Shown here one piece after another: positions 1 through 11,930 of a stretch of 64,000 nt of DNA (the first letter of the stretch is position 1; every line of letters begins with the position of its first letter). The notes under the pieces were generated by a model that had not been told where the DNA came from, made no database searches, and saw nothing but the letters and a program-made list of their open reading frames with translations. This DNA comes from Azadirachta indica (taxonomy: Eukaryota; Streptophyta; Magnoliopsida; Sapindales; Meliaceae), in contig CM040446.1 in the NCBI GenBank assembly GCA_022749755.1, forward strand, positions 10,130,367-10,194,366, given 5' to 3'. The position numbers and the translations under genes are program-made.

Positions 1-73
1 TGTTAATCGATCATTTTGAATCGGAGACTTTGTATGTATTCTAAATTGATTGAGGATTGTGCGTGGTTTTTAG

Positions 74-2309
74 AACTTCTGCGGGAAAATAAGAGGATGC
101 TGGATAAGTCTATCAGAGAAATTGAGAGGGAGAGACAAGGTCTACAAACGCAGGAGAAGAAACTTATTACAGAAATTAAGAAAAGTGCCAAACAAGGCCA
201 GATGGTATGTCTTGTTATATTTCTTGCTTTGTGTTTTTATGAATGAATGTCAAACTGGTGATTTTGATTGCTCTGCAATGAATAATGGGTGCATTGATGT
301 TATTGTAGTCTCTTTCACTTGGTTGAAGAACTTTCTTTTCGAATTTTGAAATATTGTTGCATGAGCTGTTTTTTTCTTTATTGTATCAGGCTAGTAGCAA
401 CTTGTGATAATTTTTCTTTCATACTCTCGTTTTCTGCAGGATGTTGTCCGGTGATTGTAAAACTGAAATGTAAGGTTGTAAGCTTCTTGTTTGAAGGTTA
501 ATAAATATTAAGAAGTTCTGGTCAATAAACTAGAGGCTTAAGCCTTGTTTTCATACTTACGATGTCAAGTGATGTGTAAGAAATTTATTGTCGAGAAGTA
601 TACTCTCATTTTATGTATGAGATTTTTGTCTGGACCAACCCTTGTACTTTTCTCATTTGCATAAGAAACTCTGCCTGTTGTTTTAGATACTGTTTTTCCA
701 TTTTGTTTAACATTTAGCACTATTAAGAAGAATTTGTCCCCTGTTTCGTTTGTTAGAGTTATTATTCTTTGTTTTTGAATCAATTAGAGTATTTTTTTGC
801 CCCATGAATTTCTTGGCTTTATTGAAATAATGAGTTTATAAAGTTTTATAAATTTACTGACCGTGTTGTATTTAGAGTGAAAGTGAGTCTAGCATTGATG
901 GCCACCTAACATGAATGTATTTTGATCTGCTGTAATTTTGTCGCAGGGAGCTGTGAAGGTGATGGCGAAAGACCTTATTCGAACACGACATCAGATTGAA
1001 AAATTTTATAAGCTTAAGTCACAACTCCAGGGTGTATCTCTTAGAATTCAGGTATATTTGGTTCTATTATTTATGCATTTTTGTTTTTAAGAAAGACAGC
1101 TGCAGTCAATTTTTCCAAGTAAAACCGTGTTATGATGTATTGGAGGAAATAAAAGGGGTTGTAATAAAATACCCTTGGATACCAAGAGGTCGAGGGTTCA
1201 AATCTGTTGAGGGCACTGAGTTGGGGATTTTTATTCCACAAGTTTTGATTAGCAAGGTTGTAGGTCTTGCAGTAGTCTCTAGTTTAGAACTCAATGAATA
1301 TAGAAAGTTAAAATAGATGTGTTGAAGAAAATAACAATAATCTTGCTTAAAATGTGGATGGAAGTAACTGATTACCTGTAACATATTAAAAGGTTGTTTG
1401 TAAATTTTAAATGAGCAGTTTATTGTAGTGGAAGTTAAAAACAAGTGAATAGCTATTTTGTTAAGGTGAAGATGTTTATAGAAATTCAACCTTTTCCTGA
1501 GGTAAAAAGAGTATGAATTCTGTTCATGTTGGAATATTACTGAGACTACAAATTTGACAAACTCTTCAGCTAATCTGTTTGAGAGCCATGAGAGTGCTCC
1601 GTAAAGCCATTTAGGTGGGCTTTGGATTCTAATTTCTTAGAGAAAGAACTCTGGCATGAAACTAGAGCACATCCATTGCTAAACACTAGAAATTATTGAG
1701 TTACTTGCGTTTGAAACTAAAGTAGTCTGCCATTTTAAAACTTTTTGCGTCCCATGGCATATTAACATTGGATTTTTGTTTTTGGGTTGATAATTAGACG
1801 CTGAAATCGACACAAGCAATGGGAGAGGCAATGAAAGGTGTGACAAAGGCAATGGGCCAGATGAATAGGCAGATGAACTTGCCATCACTGCAGAAAATTA
1901 TGCAAGAATTCGAGAGGCAGAATGAGAAGATGGAAATGGTGACTGAGGTCATGGGTGATGCAATTGATGATGCTTTGGAAGGGGATGAGGAAGAGGAAGA
2001 AACGGAAGAATTGGTGAACCAGGTTCTCGATGAGATTGGAATTGACATTAATCAAGAGGTATGACCATCCTTCAACTATTGTTGGATTTAGACATTTAGA
2101 ATCGATTAAGCCCTTCTTTTTAGTCAATTTTACAATAATATTTATTTACATTTTTGCATTTTAATTTGCAGCTTGTGAATGCACCATCAGCTGCTGTTGC
2201 TACACCAACTGCAAAGGGCAAGGTTGCACAAGCAGAAGCAACAGGAAACGATGACGGTGGGATAGACAGTGAATTACAAGCAAGGTTAGACAATTTGAGA
2301 AGAATGTAA
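74..2309 (+). CDS. VPS2.1: ESCRT-III subunit VPS2.1/CHMP2A-like, 5' end missing
   Basis: This gene encodes a Snf7-family ESCRT-III subunit that polymerises on endosomal membranes and drives multivesicular-body formation and membrane scission. Four exons are visible: 74-204, 947-1051, 1798-2058 and 2172-2309 (stop TAA), all with GT-AG borders and phases that join cleanly. The first visible exon opens in phase 1 after a TTTTAG acceptor, so the initiating exon (about a dozen residues in relatives) lies left of the window. The protein starts ELLRENKRMLDKSIREIERE, a basic coiled-coil helix typical of VPS2. It continues through a Met-rich helix (MGQMNRQMNLPSLQKIMQEF) and an acidic stretch (EGDEEEEETEE), and ends with a C-terminal MIM1-like helix, DSELQARLDNLRRM, the sort of motif bound by the VPS4 MIT domain. 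Intron 2 carries a possible SINE-like fragment. Family identity is seen directly; the paralogue number is from memory of plant VPS2 proteins. Confidence 0.93.
205..946 (+). other. Intron of the VPS2.1-like gene
   Basis: A 742-bp AT-rich, T-rich intron with GTATGT donor and TCGCAG acceptor. The short frames inside it are not supported as genes. Confidence 0.85.
1130..1290 (+). repeat. Possible SINE-like fragment in VPS2.1 intron
   Basis: Inside the intron 1052-1797, the stretch around 1180-1210 contains GAGGTCGAGGGTTCAAATCT. This resembles the RNA polymerase III B box (GGTTCGANTCC) of tRNA-derived SINEs. No convincing A box, poly(A) tail or target duplication was found, so this is a weak call. 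Confidence 0.3.
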
Positions 2310-3410
2310 CAGTTGTTCTTATGTATAGTATTGACGGCAGTTCTGCTATAGAAAAATGCCAAGATTTCATTTGGGCGACGTAATATTTGTGAAAATTCTA
2401 CCAGAGTTTATCAACTTGGGTTTGAAAGAAACGGAGATTTCAAATAATGTTACCTTTCAGTATTTCGTTTCCAAATATTACCCGAAACAGTCTACATTAG
2501 CTAATCACATGAATTAAACTAAGCTGCTACACAGGTTTAGTTTGCTCTTCCTCGACTTGGATGTCCAAGTCTATCTGCTTCAGCATTCCAGGTTTTAAAA
2601 AAGTTGTGATTTATTTGCCGAGCATAATTTTTATTGCTTTCAAAATTAATAAACACAAGAAAATATTGAATGAAAACACAAATTTCATTACAGAAAATTG
2701 TTGTTGAAAATAGAATCAAACATATGCGCCTTGTACTTGCTTCTTTCTACTTCTGGTTGGATCGATTCTCGCTTGCCAGATATGATTCCCATCGGGTGTG
2801 GCCTGGTACAAATTTGACTGGTTTAAGAGAAAAAGGTCAAATGGAAGGGGACGGGAAAGCAATCAATCACGTGAAAATAATTAAATTTATTGAAAATTAT
2901 ATGAAGAATAATACATCTTATGGTACTACAATTTATATTGTTGTCACATTCTATATAATTATTTTTTTGAAAATAAGACTTAAAACATAAAATTGCTAGG
3001 TCAATTTAAATGATCGCGTTGTATATCTACCACTACAGAGTCTTTTGGTCCTAAAATTCCATGCATTACATTTAGAATAAGCAACTAAATGTCTACTTCT
3101 GCAGTCTAGGTGTCAAATTGAACAGAAAAGCTTGAGGACAAATGTTATGAGCCAGAGTTACACTTGCCCACACGATTCATCTTCCATTGTGATCCACTTG
3201 TCTAATTATACAGTAAAATGTTTGATGGTTATATCCAACATGAACAACTAGTACACCAAAAATTTTGACTTTTCTATACAAACCAAACCAACCCAACACC
3301 GTTGGCTGGCTGTTTGGTCCATCTCAAACATAAAACAAATCTATTCCATCCACTGATCCAATCAATGTTTGTTTTCATCGTCTTCTTCCTTCGTCACCCC
3401 ACCAAGAGCT
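2310..3410. other. Intergenic spacer between convergent genes
   Basis: The spacer lies between the 3' ends of the VPS2.1-like gene (+) and the ATL gene (minus). It is moderately AT-rich and will contain both polyadenylation regions. I see no gene, RNA or repeat I can support. Confidence 0.6.
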
Positions 3411-4031
3411 TCAAGAAGTTGACGATGTCATTATTGCAGGCAGCAAATTTTCCCTCGAATGCTCCCGTGAATTATCTACCATATGATTATTATTATTATT
3501 ATTACGCCTATGGTAATTGTTATGGTACCTGTTAACATCGACGGGTGCTCGGCAAAGTGGGCAATCAGAATGAGAGTAGAGCCACATATCTATGCAAGCA
3601 ACATGAAATGAGTGCTTACATCTCGGTAGCTGTCTGACCTCTTCTCCTTCTTCGAATACTGATAAACACACTGAACATTCATACTCACCACCTTGCTCTT
3701 GCTCTTCTACTTCTCTTCCTCCTGTAATATCCATACCCTTCTTGTACTTGAAACTCGACAGCAAGTTTCTATTCACGTTCTCAAAATTCTGCCGGCTCAC
3801 TGTTGTTGATTCCACCAACCCGTTTGCTCTCCGCCCCTGCTGGCCTTGCCTACGCGAGCACCACCTTATGATGATGAGGTTGTATACTGCTAGCACGATT
3901 GCAGCTGTGCCTACCACTACAAGCCCGTAGTATAACATGGGTAGGTTCGATTTTGGCGGAGTATCTGACGGCGGCGGCGGCGGCGTTGGGGGTGGTGGGG
4001 GTTCTATGTAGCCCTCCGGTACTGCCCTCAT
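3411..4031 (-). CDS. ATL-family RING-H2 finger E3 ubiquitin ligase
   Basis: Single-exon gene for a 206-residue membrane-anchored ubiquitin ligase of the plant ATL family. In order it has a proline-rich N-terminus ([11 protein letters not shown], residues 11-21), one transmembrane helix at about 33-55, a basic stretch ([13 protein letters not shown]), and a RING-H2 finger. The zinc ligands are C119, C122, C138, H140, H143, C146, C157 and C160, with spacing C-x2-C-x15-C-x-H-x2-H-x2-C-x10-C-x2-C. A tryptophan (W150) sits in the ATL position after the sixth ligand. The tail is rich in Asn and His, partly from a TTA/ATT trinucleotide run. The GLD motif typical of ATLs is only weakly recognisable as NGLVEST (70-76). 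Lack of introns and short length fit the family. Substrates cannot be read from sequence. Confidence 0.93.
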   Translation of the reverse strand: MRAVPEGYIEPPPPPTPPPPPSDTPPKSNLPMLYYGLVVVGTAAIVLAVYNLIIIRWCSRRQGQQGRRANGLVESTTVSRQNFENVNRNLLSSFKYKKGMDITGGREVEEQEQGGEYECSVCLSVFEEGEEVRQLPRCKHSFHVACIDMWLYSHSDCPLCRAPVDVNRYHNNYHRRNNNNNNHMVDNSREHSRENLLPAIMTSSTS

Positions 4032-5282
4032 GTTAGGGTTTCTATACAGTTATTGGCAAAATGAGTGTATCTCTGCAGGCTTGGAGAGGAGTCAAATAGG
4101 TTGTGATGAAGAGAATTACATTGCCCGTATTTAAAAAAGAAAATAAATAATAAGTAGTTAATCTAAAAAGACGTGGTGGTTATGTAGTCGTAATTAATGT
4201 GTTATTTAATCGAGAATCTATGGTCTCAATTATCTAACTCAAGAAAAAAAGACAAAGCTAATGTACAATCACAAGACAGTGAACAAGCAGTAGGATTAGG
4301 CAGCACGGATTACATTGTAGATAAGAGCTCTCTCTTTTTCTCTCTCTTAATTTCTCTACGGATATTATATATAAATTCTTAGAATTAATGATAAAGAATA
4401 ATAATGGATATGATTCTCGAGTTGCTACGGATGAGAGTAGCAAGGAGTGAACTTCAAAATTAAAAAGATTTCTGGTGAGAAAAGTAATTAAATAAATATA
4501 TATACAACATGGGATTACTGAAAAACTTCCTAGTCGGGTGTTTATTTATTCTTAATAAGTTGACAATGACATTGCTATTAATGTATAATAATTAAATAAT
4601 AAGAATATTTGAAATAAAAGTGAAGGAATATAGGGTGACGTTAACGGAAGGCCGTCAACCTACTGTTTTTGTAGTTATATATGAATTTTGTATTTGTTTT
4701 GATTCTCATACATTATATATATATATACACACGCAACGTAGGTCCGTCGATAATAGCCATCCAATTAAGCAGGCCATGTACTGATATTTCACTCACTGGT
4801 CACCAGTACCTTCCAGATTGGCAATCATCCACTAAGGTTTTGTACACCATAACAATTATGTACTTTTCGTGCTTCACTTAGAGAGAATCATTAATTAATT
4901 AAGGTCGTCTATTTTTTCTTTTTTTTTTTTAAATCATTAATTAATTCAAAGTTATTTATTTTTTATTTCTTTTAAATATTACATATAATATTACAATAAT
5001 AATATTAGAAATTTATTAAAAATGAAAAAATTTTAATTGAGTTGAGTTCAGTATCAATTGGATATTTACATCCAATTCAGATGTTATTTGTCCTTACAAA
5101 GAGATATATATGTTTTTGTATAAGAGAAAAATTTATCCATATTCTAATACAATAAACTCCATTTAAATTAAATCGAAAACTCATATTTAATAAGAATTTT
5201 ACTTAAGACGAGACATAAATCTCGAAGACTTCTTATTGAAGAGTCAAATCTCCTAACAACTTGGATTAAGTCTAGTGCTTAA
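4032..5282. other. AT-rich intergenic spacer
   Basis: The spacer covers the ATL promoter side and the DNA up to the gypsy insertion. It holds AT microsatellite-like tracts (about 4715-4735) and poly-T runs. I see no gene. Confidence 0.6.
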
Positions 5283-5908
5283 TGTCACGGCCTCACTCTC
5301 TTCACTCGCTTCGACCGTGCGGCGCTTAGCAACTCCGCTCACTAAGCAAGCCTTCGACACCCGCAATGCGCTAAATCGGAAACTTATGAATAGAAGAGAG
5401 AGCAATAAGAGTTTGAGTGAAGAGTGATTAACACAACTCAAGTTTATTGCTTGATTGCTTTGCTACTTGGTTGCTTGGTTTGGCCAAATGAGGCCTCACC
5501 TATTTATAGGAAAACTTACATAAAATAGACGGCCTAAATTGCACCTCACAATGCACTTTTGAGGGATAGGATTGGCCTTCTAGAAATGTCCTAGAAAATA
5601 TCTACACAATGGTCAAAATGATAATGCTATCTACACAATTCTAGAACTCAGGCTAATTGGGCCACCATTCTAGAAGTTGGGCTAGTTGGGCTAACATTGG
5701 GCTATAAATACAATAATGCCAATAAGGAAGAATATATGGATCTTTGGCCCAAATGCCTCGTTTCCCTACTTAACCCGTTCTATCGACGAGTCATATTACC
5801 AAAGCTCATGTGCCCGTTTGTCCCGGATTTTCCCTCGCACGAATTCTGTCCGTACAACGTCTTGGTCACGGTTACTGTTCACGAGCACTGTTCACGCGGG
5901 GCGTGACA
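5283..5908 (-). repeat. 3' LTR of the gypsy element
   Basis: A 626-bp terminal repeat nearly identical to 9167-9792, bounded by TGTCAC and GTGACA. The element reads on the minus strand, so this left copy is the downstream LTR. Confidence 0.96.
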
Positions 5909-5920
5909 TCCTCCCTCACC
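5909..5920 (-). other. Polypurine tract of the gypsy element
   Basis: On the minus strand this reads GGTGAGGGAGGA, directly abutting the 3' LTR. It is the expected primer for plus-strand DNA synthesis. Its first base overlaps the last base of the polyprotein stop codon. Confidence 0.85.
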
Positions 5921-8900
5921 TAAATGCGCGACGTCCTCGTCGCGTCTTCCTCACGGAATCTCTTTATGTGCTCTTGGAATTGCCATAGTGCATCTTCATG
6001 CTCCCATGTAGCCTCGCTTTCGGGCAATCCCTTCCACTTGATGAAATATTCCGTGTAGTTCGGCACTCCTCGCTTTCGAACTCGTCGATCTGCAAGAATA
6101 CACTCAACCTCCTTCTCAAAAGAGGTTACCACGGCAGTTGGAGCCCGTTTTGACTCCCCTCGGCTCGGGTCTTCCTCATCTCCATGGTAAGGTTTTAACA
6201 TGCTTACATGGAAGACGGGGTGAATCTTCAATTTAGGGGGAAGAAGAACTCGATATGACACCTTGCCCACTTTCTTTATGATCGGAAATGGTCCCTCGTA
6301 ATGTCGAACCAATCCCTTGTGTACTTTGCGCAATGTCTTGAATTGTTGGGGCAAGAGTTTTACCATGACTTGGTCCCCCTCTTGGAACTCCACGTCCCTT
6401 CGGTTATTGTCCGCCCACTTCTTCATCTTCTTAGCCGCCTTATCTAGATATGCCCTAACTAAATCGGCTTGTTCATGCCATGCCTTGGCGAACTTGAAGG
6501 CTCCCGGACTTTTCCCATTATAACTTGAGGCTAGTGCATGTGGAGTCGTCGGTTGTCGTCCCAACACAATCTCGAACGGACTCCTATTAGTTGCCTCGCT
6601 CCGCTGCAAGTTATAAGAAAATTGAGCCACATCTAGCAACTTGGCCCAATCCCTTTGGTTGGCACTCACATAGTGCCTCAAGTATAGTTCGAGCAGTGCA
6701 TTGACACGCTCGGTTTGTCCGTCACTTTGAGGATGAAAGCTTGTAGAAAAATTAAGGTCCGTTCCAAGTAGCTTGAATAACTCGGACCAAAACTTCCCGG
6801 TAAACCGTGGGTCGCGATCACTTACAATATTATTCGGCACTCCCCAAAGCTTCACCACATGCTTTAGGAATAATTTTGCAGCTTCTTCCGCTGTGCAATC
6901 CGTAGGTGCCTGTATAAAAACCGCGTATTTGCTGAAACGATCCACCACAACAATGATACTTCCATACCCCTCCGATTTTGGTAGTGACGTGATGAAATCC
7001 ATGGAAACGCTTTCCCATGGCTTGTTCGGAATCGGTAATGGCTCAAGTAACCCACCGGATGCTCGTTGCTCAATTTTGTCTTGTTGGCACACAAGACATG
7101 TCCGCACGTAGGCCTCGACATCTTCTCGCATCCTTGGCCAATAGTACGAATTTTCCAACAAAGCATTGGTGCGCTTAGCCCCGGGGTGTCCAACCCACTT
7201 GGAATCATGGCATTCCTTGATAAGCTCTTTCCTCAAGCCACCCCACTTCGGCACAAATATTCGCCTCCCCTTGGCATAGAGCAATCCGTCGTCTAGCCAA
7301 AACCGTCTTGTCTTCCCCTCGTGTGCGAGCACCACTATATTTTTGGCTAGAGGGTCTCGGGTCAATCCTTCTTTGATCCTCCCTACTAGCTTTCCCTCGG
7401 GAATACTTAAGTTAATGGTCGAGAGTGTCTTAGTCTCCACCTTACTTGATCTTAACATCGGAACCATGCACGCCTTGCCTCTATCAAGGATGCACATGGT
7501 GTTGGCAAATGGTACCGGTACGACCTTCATTTGATCGAAGAAATCCATCCCAAGCACAATTTTGTGGTCGTCCATAGGTACTACCGACCAAGCTATCGGT
7601 CCTTTCCATTCTCCGATGGTGGTTTCAACCTTCTGCGCTACACCTTTGATTGGTTTAGCGACCGAATTTACTGCCTTCATGGTACCGCCTTTGTTGGTCA
7701 CCTTGAGACCTAGTCGTTTGGCCTCGTCAACCTGCACAAAATTGTGTGAGGCACCCGTATCAACTAAGGCTTTCGTACGTACCTTGTTGATTACCACATC
7801 AACATAGATAAGCCCCTTTGCTTGTGCCTCCGGAACTGCTCGAATGGCATTGAGTAGTTGCAAAGAACCCATCGCCGCGTCACCCTCTCGACTTGGTGGT
7901 TCCTCCGCACGAGCCACCATGGCGTTCAATGCCTTCCTCTTCGGACAATCCCGCATCCAATGAGGACCATCGCAAAAGTAGCAATTTCGAGAAAGTTTGG
8001 AATCCTTCTCTTTGTCATTCCTCGGCTTTTCTTTGCCGCTAGGTGGTTTGCGGAAACCATCTCCTTGCCATTTGCTATGGTCTCCCCCACCTTTACCTTG
8101 GCCACCCTTCTTGTCCTTGGCCTTGGTATTTGATCGCTCACTTGAGTAATCAGTGAGAGTCTCCGCAACGGCTATGGCGGTTGCAAGATCTTGTACGCTT
8201 CTTCTCCTAAGCTCCGTCTTCGCCCATCCTTGGAGCCCATCCATGAAGAAAAAGAGCGAATCCTTGTCGCTCATATCCGGAATCTCTAACACCAAGCTAG
8301 TAAACTCCTTGATGTAGTCCCGCAAGCTTTCGGATTGTTTGAGGCGTCGCAACCGGCCTCGTGCTTCCTCTTCGACATTTTCTGGATAGAATTGCCGCTT
8401 GAGTTCCCGCTTGAAGTCATCGAAGGTTTCGATGGTGCATGTCCCTTTACCAATGTCTCCGTACCTCCTTCTCCACCACAACATAGCCACATCAGTTAGA
8501 TAATGGGTAGCGGTACGTACCTTGGTTTGTTCATCGGTGATGCCCATCACTTCGACATATTGTTCGATCCCCCACAAGAAGTTGTCCACGTCCTTGGCAC
8601 TCCTCGAGCCATTATAGGACTTGGGTTTGGGGACATCGACTCTTGGTGCTTCACGTGTGGTAGTCACTCCGCTTGCTGCCGCACGCTTGCACAAAGCCAC
8701 ATCCTCCTTAATTGTGGCGAGTTCCCTATCAATGTAGGCTCGGATGTCCCTAAACATACGGTCGTGAACTGCTAGCAACTCTTGCTTGAAGGCATCCTCG
8801 AGCTTGGCGGTAGACACCTCCACTACCTCACGAAGAGCATTGTCCTCCGCTTCCAACCCGTCGAAGCGCTGCTCCATCTCGTCAAGGCGTGAGTCTACAC

Positions 8901-9060
8901 TTGCCACAAAAGCTTCCACGCTAGCTACTCAAGCGTCCAAGCCAGCCACCATGTCCTTGGACTGCGCCCTCTTGCTTTCACCCTTGGTAGGACGTTGCTC
9001 GTCACGTCCCCGCACTTGGGCTTCCTCACCTGCAATGGTAACGTCGGAAACGTTGGCCAT
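5920..9060 (-). pseudogene. Gypsy polyprotein: Gag-protease-integrase-chromodomain, no RT
   Basis: The natural frame starts at the ATG at 9060-9058 (MANVSDVTIAG) but has a TGA at 8931-8929. From there 999 codons are open to the TAG at 5920. Numbering from the codon at 8919, the Gag domain spans about 95-260. A CCHC knuckle (C313, C316, H320, C325; the C-x2-C-x3-H-x4-C variant) follows. The protease site is DTG at 387-389. The integrase zinc motif is H571, H578, C608, C611, and its catalytic triad is D641, D701 and E737, with the usual 35-residue last spacing. A chromodomain lies at about 936-990. The protease region joins integrase directly near residue 500 (about 7420 bp); no RT DD box and no RNase H appear. 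A full chromovirus polyprotein is normally about half as long again, so an in-frame internal deletion is inferred. Confidence 0.9.
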
Positions 9061-9152
9061 TCCTTTTGATAGAGTTTCCCTTCACGCAACTTTTGATTCG
9101 AAAGCTCCCTCTCAACAAGGTCTCCGCTCAACCTTGTGTTGCTCAACCTTGA

Positions 9153-9164
9153 GCTCTGATACCA
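9153..9164 (-). other. Primer binding site for initiator tRNA-Met
   Basis: On the minus strand this reads TGGTATCAGAGC, the standard complement of the 3' end of plant initiator tRNA-Met, two bases downstream of the 5' LTR. Confidence 0.93.
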
Positions 9165-9166
9165 AC

Positions 9167-9792
9167 TGTCACGGCCTCACTCTCTTCACTCGCTTCGACC
9201 GTGCGGCGCTTAGCAACTCCGCTCACTAAACAAGCCTTCGACACCCGTAATGCGCTAAATCGGAAGCTTATGAATAGAAGAGAGAGCAATAAGAGTTTGA
9301 GTGAAGAGTGATTAACACAACTCAAGTTTATTGCTTGATTGCTTTGCTACTTGGTTGCTTGGTTTGGCCAAATGAGGCCTCACCTATTTATAGGAAAACT
9401 TACATAAAATAGACGGCCTATATTGCACCTCACAATGCACTTTTGAGGGCTAGGATTGGCCTTCTAGAAATGTCCTAGAAAATATCTACACAATGGTCAA
9501 AATGATAATGCTATCTACACAATTCTAGAACTTGGGCTAAATGGGCCACCATTCTAGAAGTTGGGTTAGTTGGGCTAACATTGGGCTATAAGTACAATAA
9601 TGCCAATAAAGAAGAATATATGGATCTTTGGCCCAAATGCCTCGTTTCCCTACTTAACCCGTTCTATCGACGAGTCATATTACCAAAGCTCATGTGCCCG
9701 TTTGTCCCGGATTTTCCCTCGCACGAATTCTGTCCGTACAACGTCTTGGTCACGGTTACTGTTCACGAGCACTGTTCACGCGGGGCGTGACA
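9167..9792 (-). repeat. 5' LTR of the gypsy element
   Basis: A 626-bp terminal repeat that would carry the promoter for the minus-strand transcript. The flanking TTAA at 9793 matches the one left of 5283. Confidence 0.96.
9384..9393 (-). promoter_or_regulatory. TATA box in the gypsy 5' LTR
   Basis: The minus strand reads CTATAAATAG within the 5' LTR, a strong plant TATA box. The same motif is kept in the 3' LTR at 5500-5509. Confidence 0.65.
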
Positions 9793-11844
9793 TTAAGGTT
9801 GTGTATTCCAAAGCCATCCACTAAAAGCCTTTGCACATGTTAATTAAACAATGAAGCACTAATTATCTATATTTACATATTGACACATCCTTTGTTGGTA
9901 ATTTACGTTTTATCTAATACCTTTCATTTTCTCTCGATATTATGCTGATGGTCAATGGACATTGTTATCATTGAACGCACACTAATAATGACAAGTGATT
10001 TTAGGTCTTTTGTTTTGTCTACTAGTTATAATTAATAATTACTATATGTTTTATATATGCGACTTGCGTGAAAGAAGGAGAAGGAGGAGTCAAGAAACTG
10101 ATGTACGTAGCGTTGTAGAATCTTGTGGCGTCGGCATGGTGAGCTACGCTCGAAAATTTCGATGATGGGTGGTTTGGAATTTGTATTTGTCTTTGTACTT
10201 TTATTTTTAATTTTAAATTGTATTAATTAAAAAATAAAAAAAGAAAGTGTATCACAAAAAATTGGGGTGGAAGTTTTTTTTTAAAAAAAAATAGTAATGT
10301 AGTATGCCTAATATGTTTTACTAAAATATTCAAATATTAATAGTCAAAAAGGTCAAAATGGGTAAAAATTAATATTGTGGTAGAGGAGACTTTTGTGAAT
10401 TTCATAAATTTTTTCTCTACCTATAATTTCATAAATTTTCGAAGAAATATATAAAAATATCCTAATAATTTTGTCATGATTAATTTTTTTAGTTAATTTT
10501 TTTGTTAACTTTACCATTTTACTATTGATAATGGATCAAAAAGCGAGCCAAATTTGAGTTTGATTCAATAAAATTTAATTTAAGATAAATTATGTTTGAT
10601 ATAAAAGTTGAATTCTTGTACTCGTGGAAAGGTTCCACAAGAAAAGCCATGTCTAAATATTATGTATATAATATTTAATAAATTTTATTATGTAACCTCT
10701 AAATATATTAGAATATTGTCATTTGTGTCCAAGAAATCTAAGCAATAATGAATATTATAATTTTTTTATCCAATATTAGTTTAAATAAACAAACATAAAA
10801 ATAATAATTTGTTTAGAAAAATCAAATATTAATAATTTTGTAATACTAAAATGATATTTTTTTAATTTAAAATAAAACTTTAATTAAATTTAAATATTAA
10901 TTTTTTATTAAATAACTTTATTTTCATCATTATTTATTTATTATCCATCTAATATATGTAATATAGAAAATGGTGCATATATAATTAATTTGGTTTTAAA
11001 TTAGTCGTAAAAAATTAAATTTTTGAGTTTAAGATGAAAGTTCAAACTGTCATATCTATGACTATCATATTTTTTCTTTTAAAAAAAAATAAAAAGATAA
11101 AAATAAAATCAGGTTGGATTATAGTTTAGGTCAAATACAAATTAGGGGGTAATTGATATTTTCTCTTATAAAATCTAATGGTAGAAAGTTCTTTAGATAT
11201 TATAACAAAATTAGAAGCCATGTGATAAATAGACTAAATTAAACATTAGGGAGTTAACTTATTTTTTCTTGTAACACGTAGAAAATCAATTTTGGTCTAT
11301 TAAAATTAGCTTTTATTTCTTTTTTAATTTTATTGAAATTAAACCGAGCGTGTAATTTACGCACCACAATTGTGTGTATGATTTTTCGTAAAATTTGACT
11401 AATTAGGATTGACTATTTTGTCAACTTGAAAAAGGGCCCAGAATTGAAAGTTTTATTGATAAAGCCAAAAAAACAATTTTTGAATGAAACAAAGTTCACC
11501 CACAACAGTAATCACAAATTTAATGAATGAGATAAAGCCCAAAGAACGAGGGATTACATATCTGTTAAAATCTTCTATGAATTACTTTGATTCTTCATAC
11601 TAAAAATTCCCATAAATAAAAAAAATTAAAGGGAAAGTTACTTTTATTAGTTAATGCTCATGATAGAAAATTGAAGGAACAGGAAGGATACTAATACCCA
11701 TATTTTATAAATTAGTCATAATTTAATTGATGTTCTTGATCAGGATTATATCTTCAATTTTCTCCTTACTTGATCAGGAATACTATTCCTTTTTCTCCAG
11801 GGTAATTAATTATTTCTTTCCCTAAATCCTAGTTTCTTTATTTA
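9793..11844. repeat. Spacer containing copy 1 of an F-box flanking block
   Basis: AT-rich DNA upstream of the F-box gene. About 10030-11480 recurs, diverged, at about 13660-16250 and in part at 30030-30480. One anchor is the stretch at 10130-10260 (a GGTGAGC...CTCGA segment, then a TTTGTATTTGT run), which matches 13740-13900. Others are 10640-10900 and 11275-11470, the latter matching 16035-16240. No gene is seen in it. Confidence 0.7.
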
Positions 11845-11852
11845 TATATAAA
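11845..11852 (+). promoter_or_regulatory. Probable TATA box of the F-box gene
   Basis: TATATAAA lies about 80 bp upstream of the F-box ATG, a normal distance for a short plant 5' leader. It sits in an AT-rich region, so position is the main support. Confidence 0.5.
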
Positions 11853-11930
11853 CACAGTAGATGAATCTATAAGTTGCATCAACTTCTCTCAATTTTCACA
11901 TTCATTAATTGTTATCAGCAAGATCAAATC

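Larger units (their letters stand above)
5283..9792 (-). mobile_element. Ty3/gypsy chromovirus, RT-less, with paired LTRs
   Basis: A 4510-bp LTR retrotransposon in minus orientation. The LTRs at 5283-5908 and 9167-9792 are both 626 bp, start TGTCAC and end GTGACA. By eye they differ at roughly a dozen positions (about 98% identity), so insertion is recent. The flanking sequence is TTAA on both sides (5279-5282 and 9793-9796), a 4-bp target duplication. A PBS complementary to initiator tRNA-Met lies 2 bp inside the 5' LTR (9153-9164) and a purine tract adjoins the 3' LTR (5909-5920). The long frame runs gag, zinc knuckle, protease, integrase, chromodomain. Reverse transcriptase and RNase H are absent, so the copy cannot move without help from a relative. 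Confidence 0.95.

Noticed and set aside
1130..1489. Minus-strand frame in the VPS2.1 intron
   Set aside because: It falls entirely in an intron carrying repeat-like sequence. No domain and low-complexity composition.
3302..3535. Plus-strand frame at the 3' end of the ATL gene
   Set aside because: Antisense shadow of the Asn/His-rich ATL tail, with simple-sequence content (YYYYYY).
8786..9229. Plus-strand frame of 147 codons over the gypsy Gag start and 5' LTR
   Set aside because: Antisense shadow of the minus-strand Gag and LTR; no domain.
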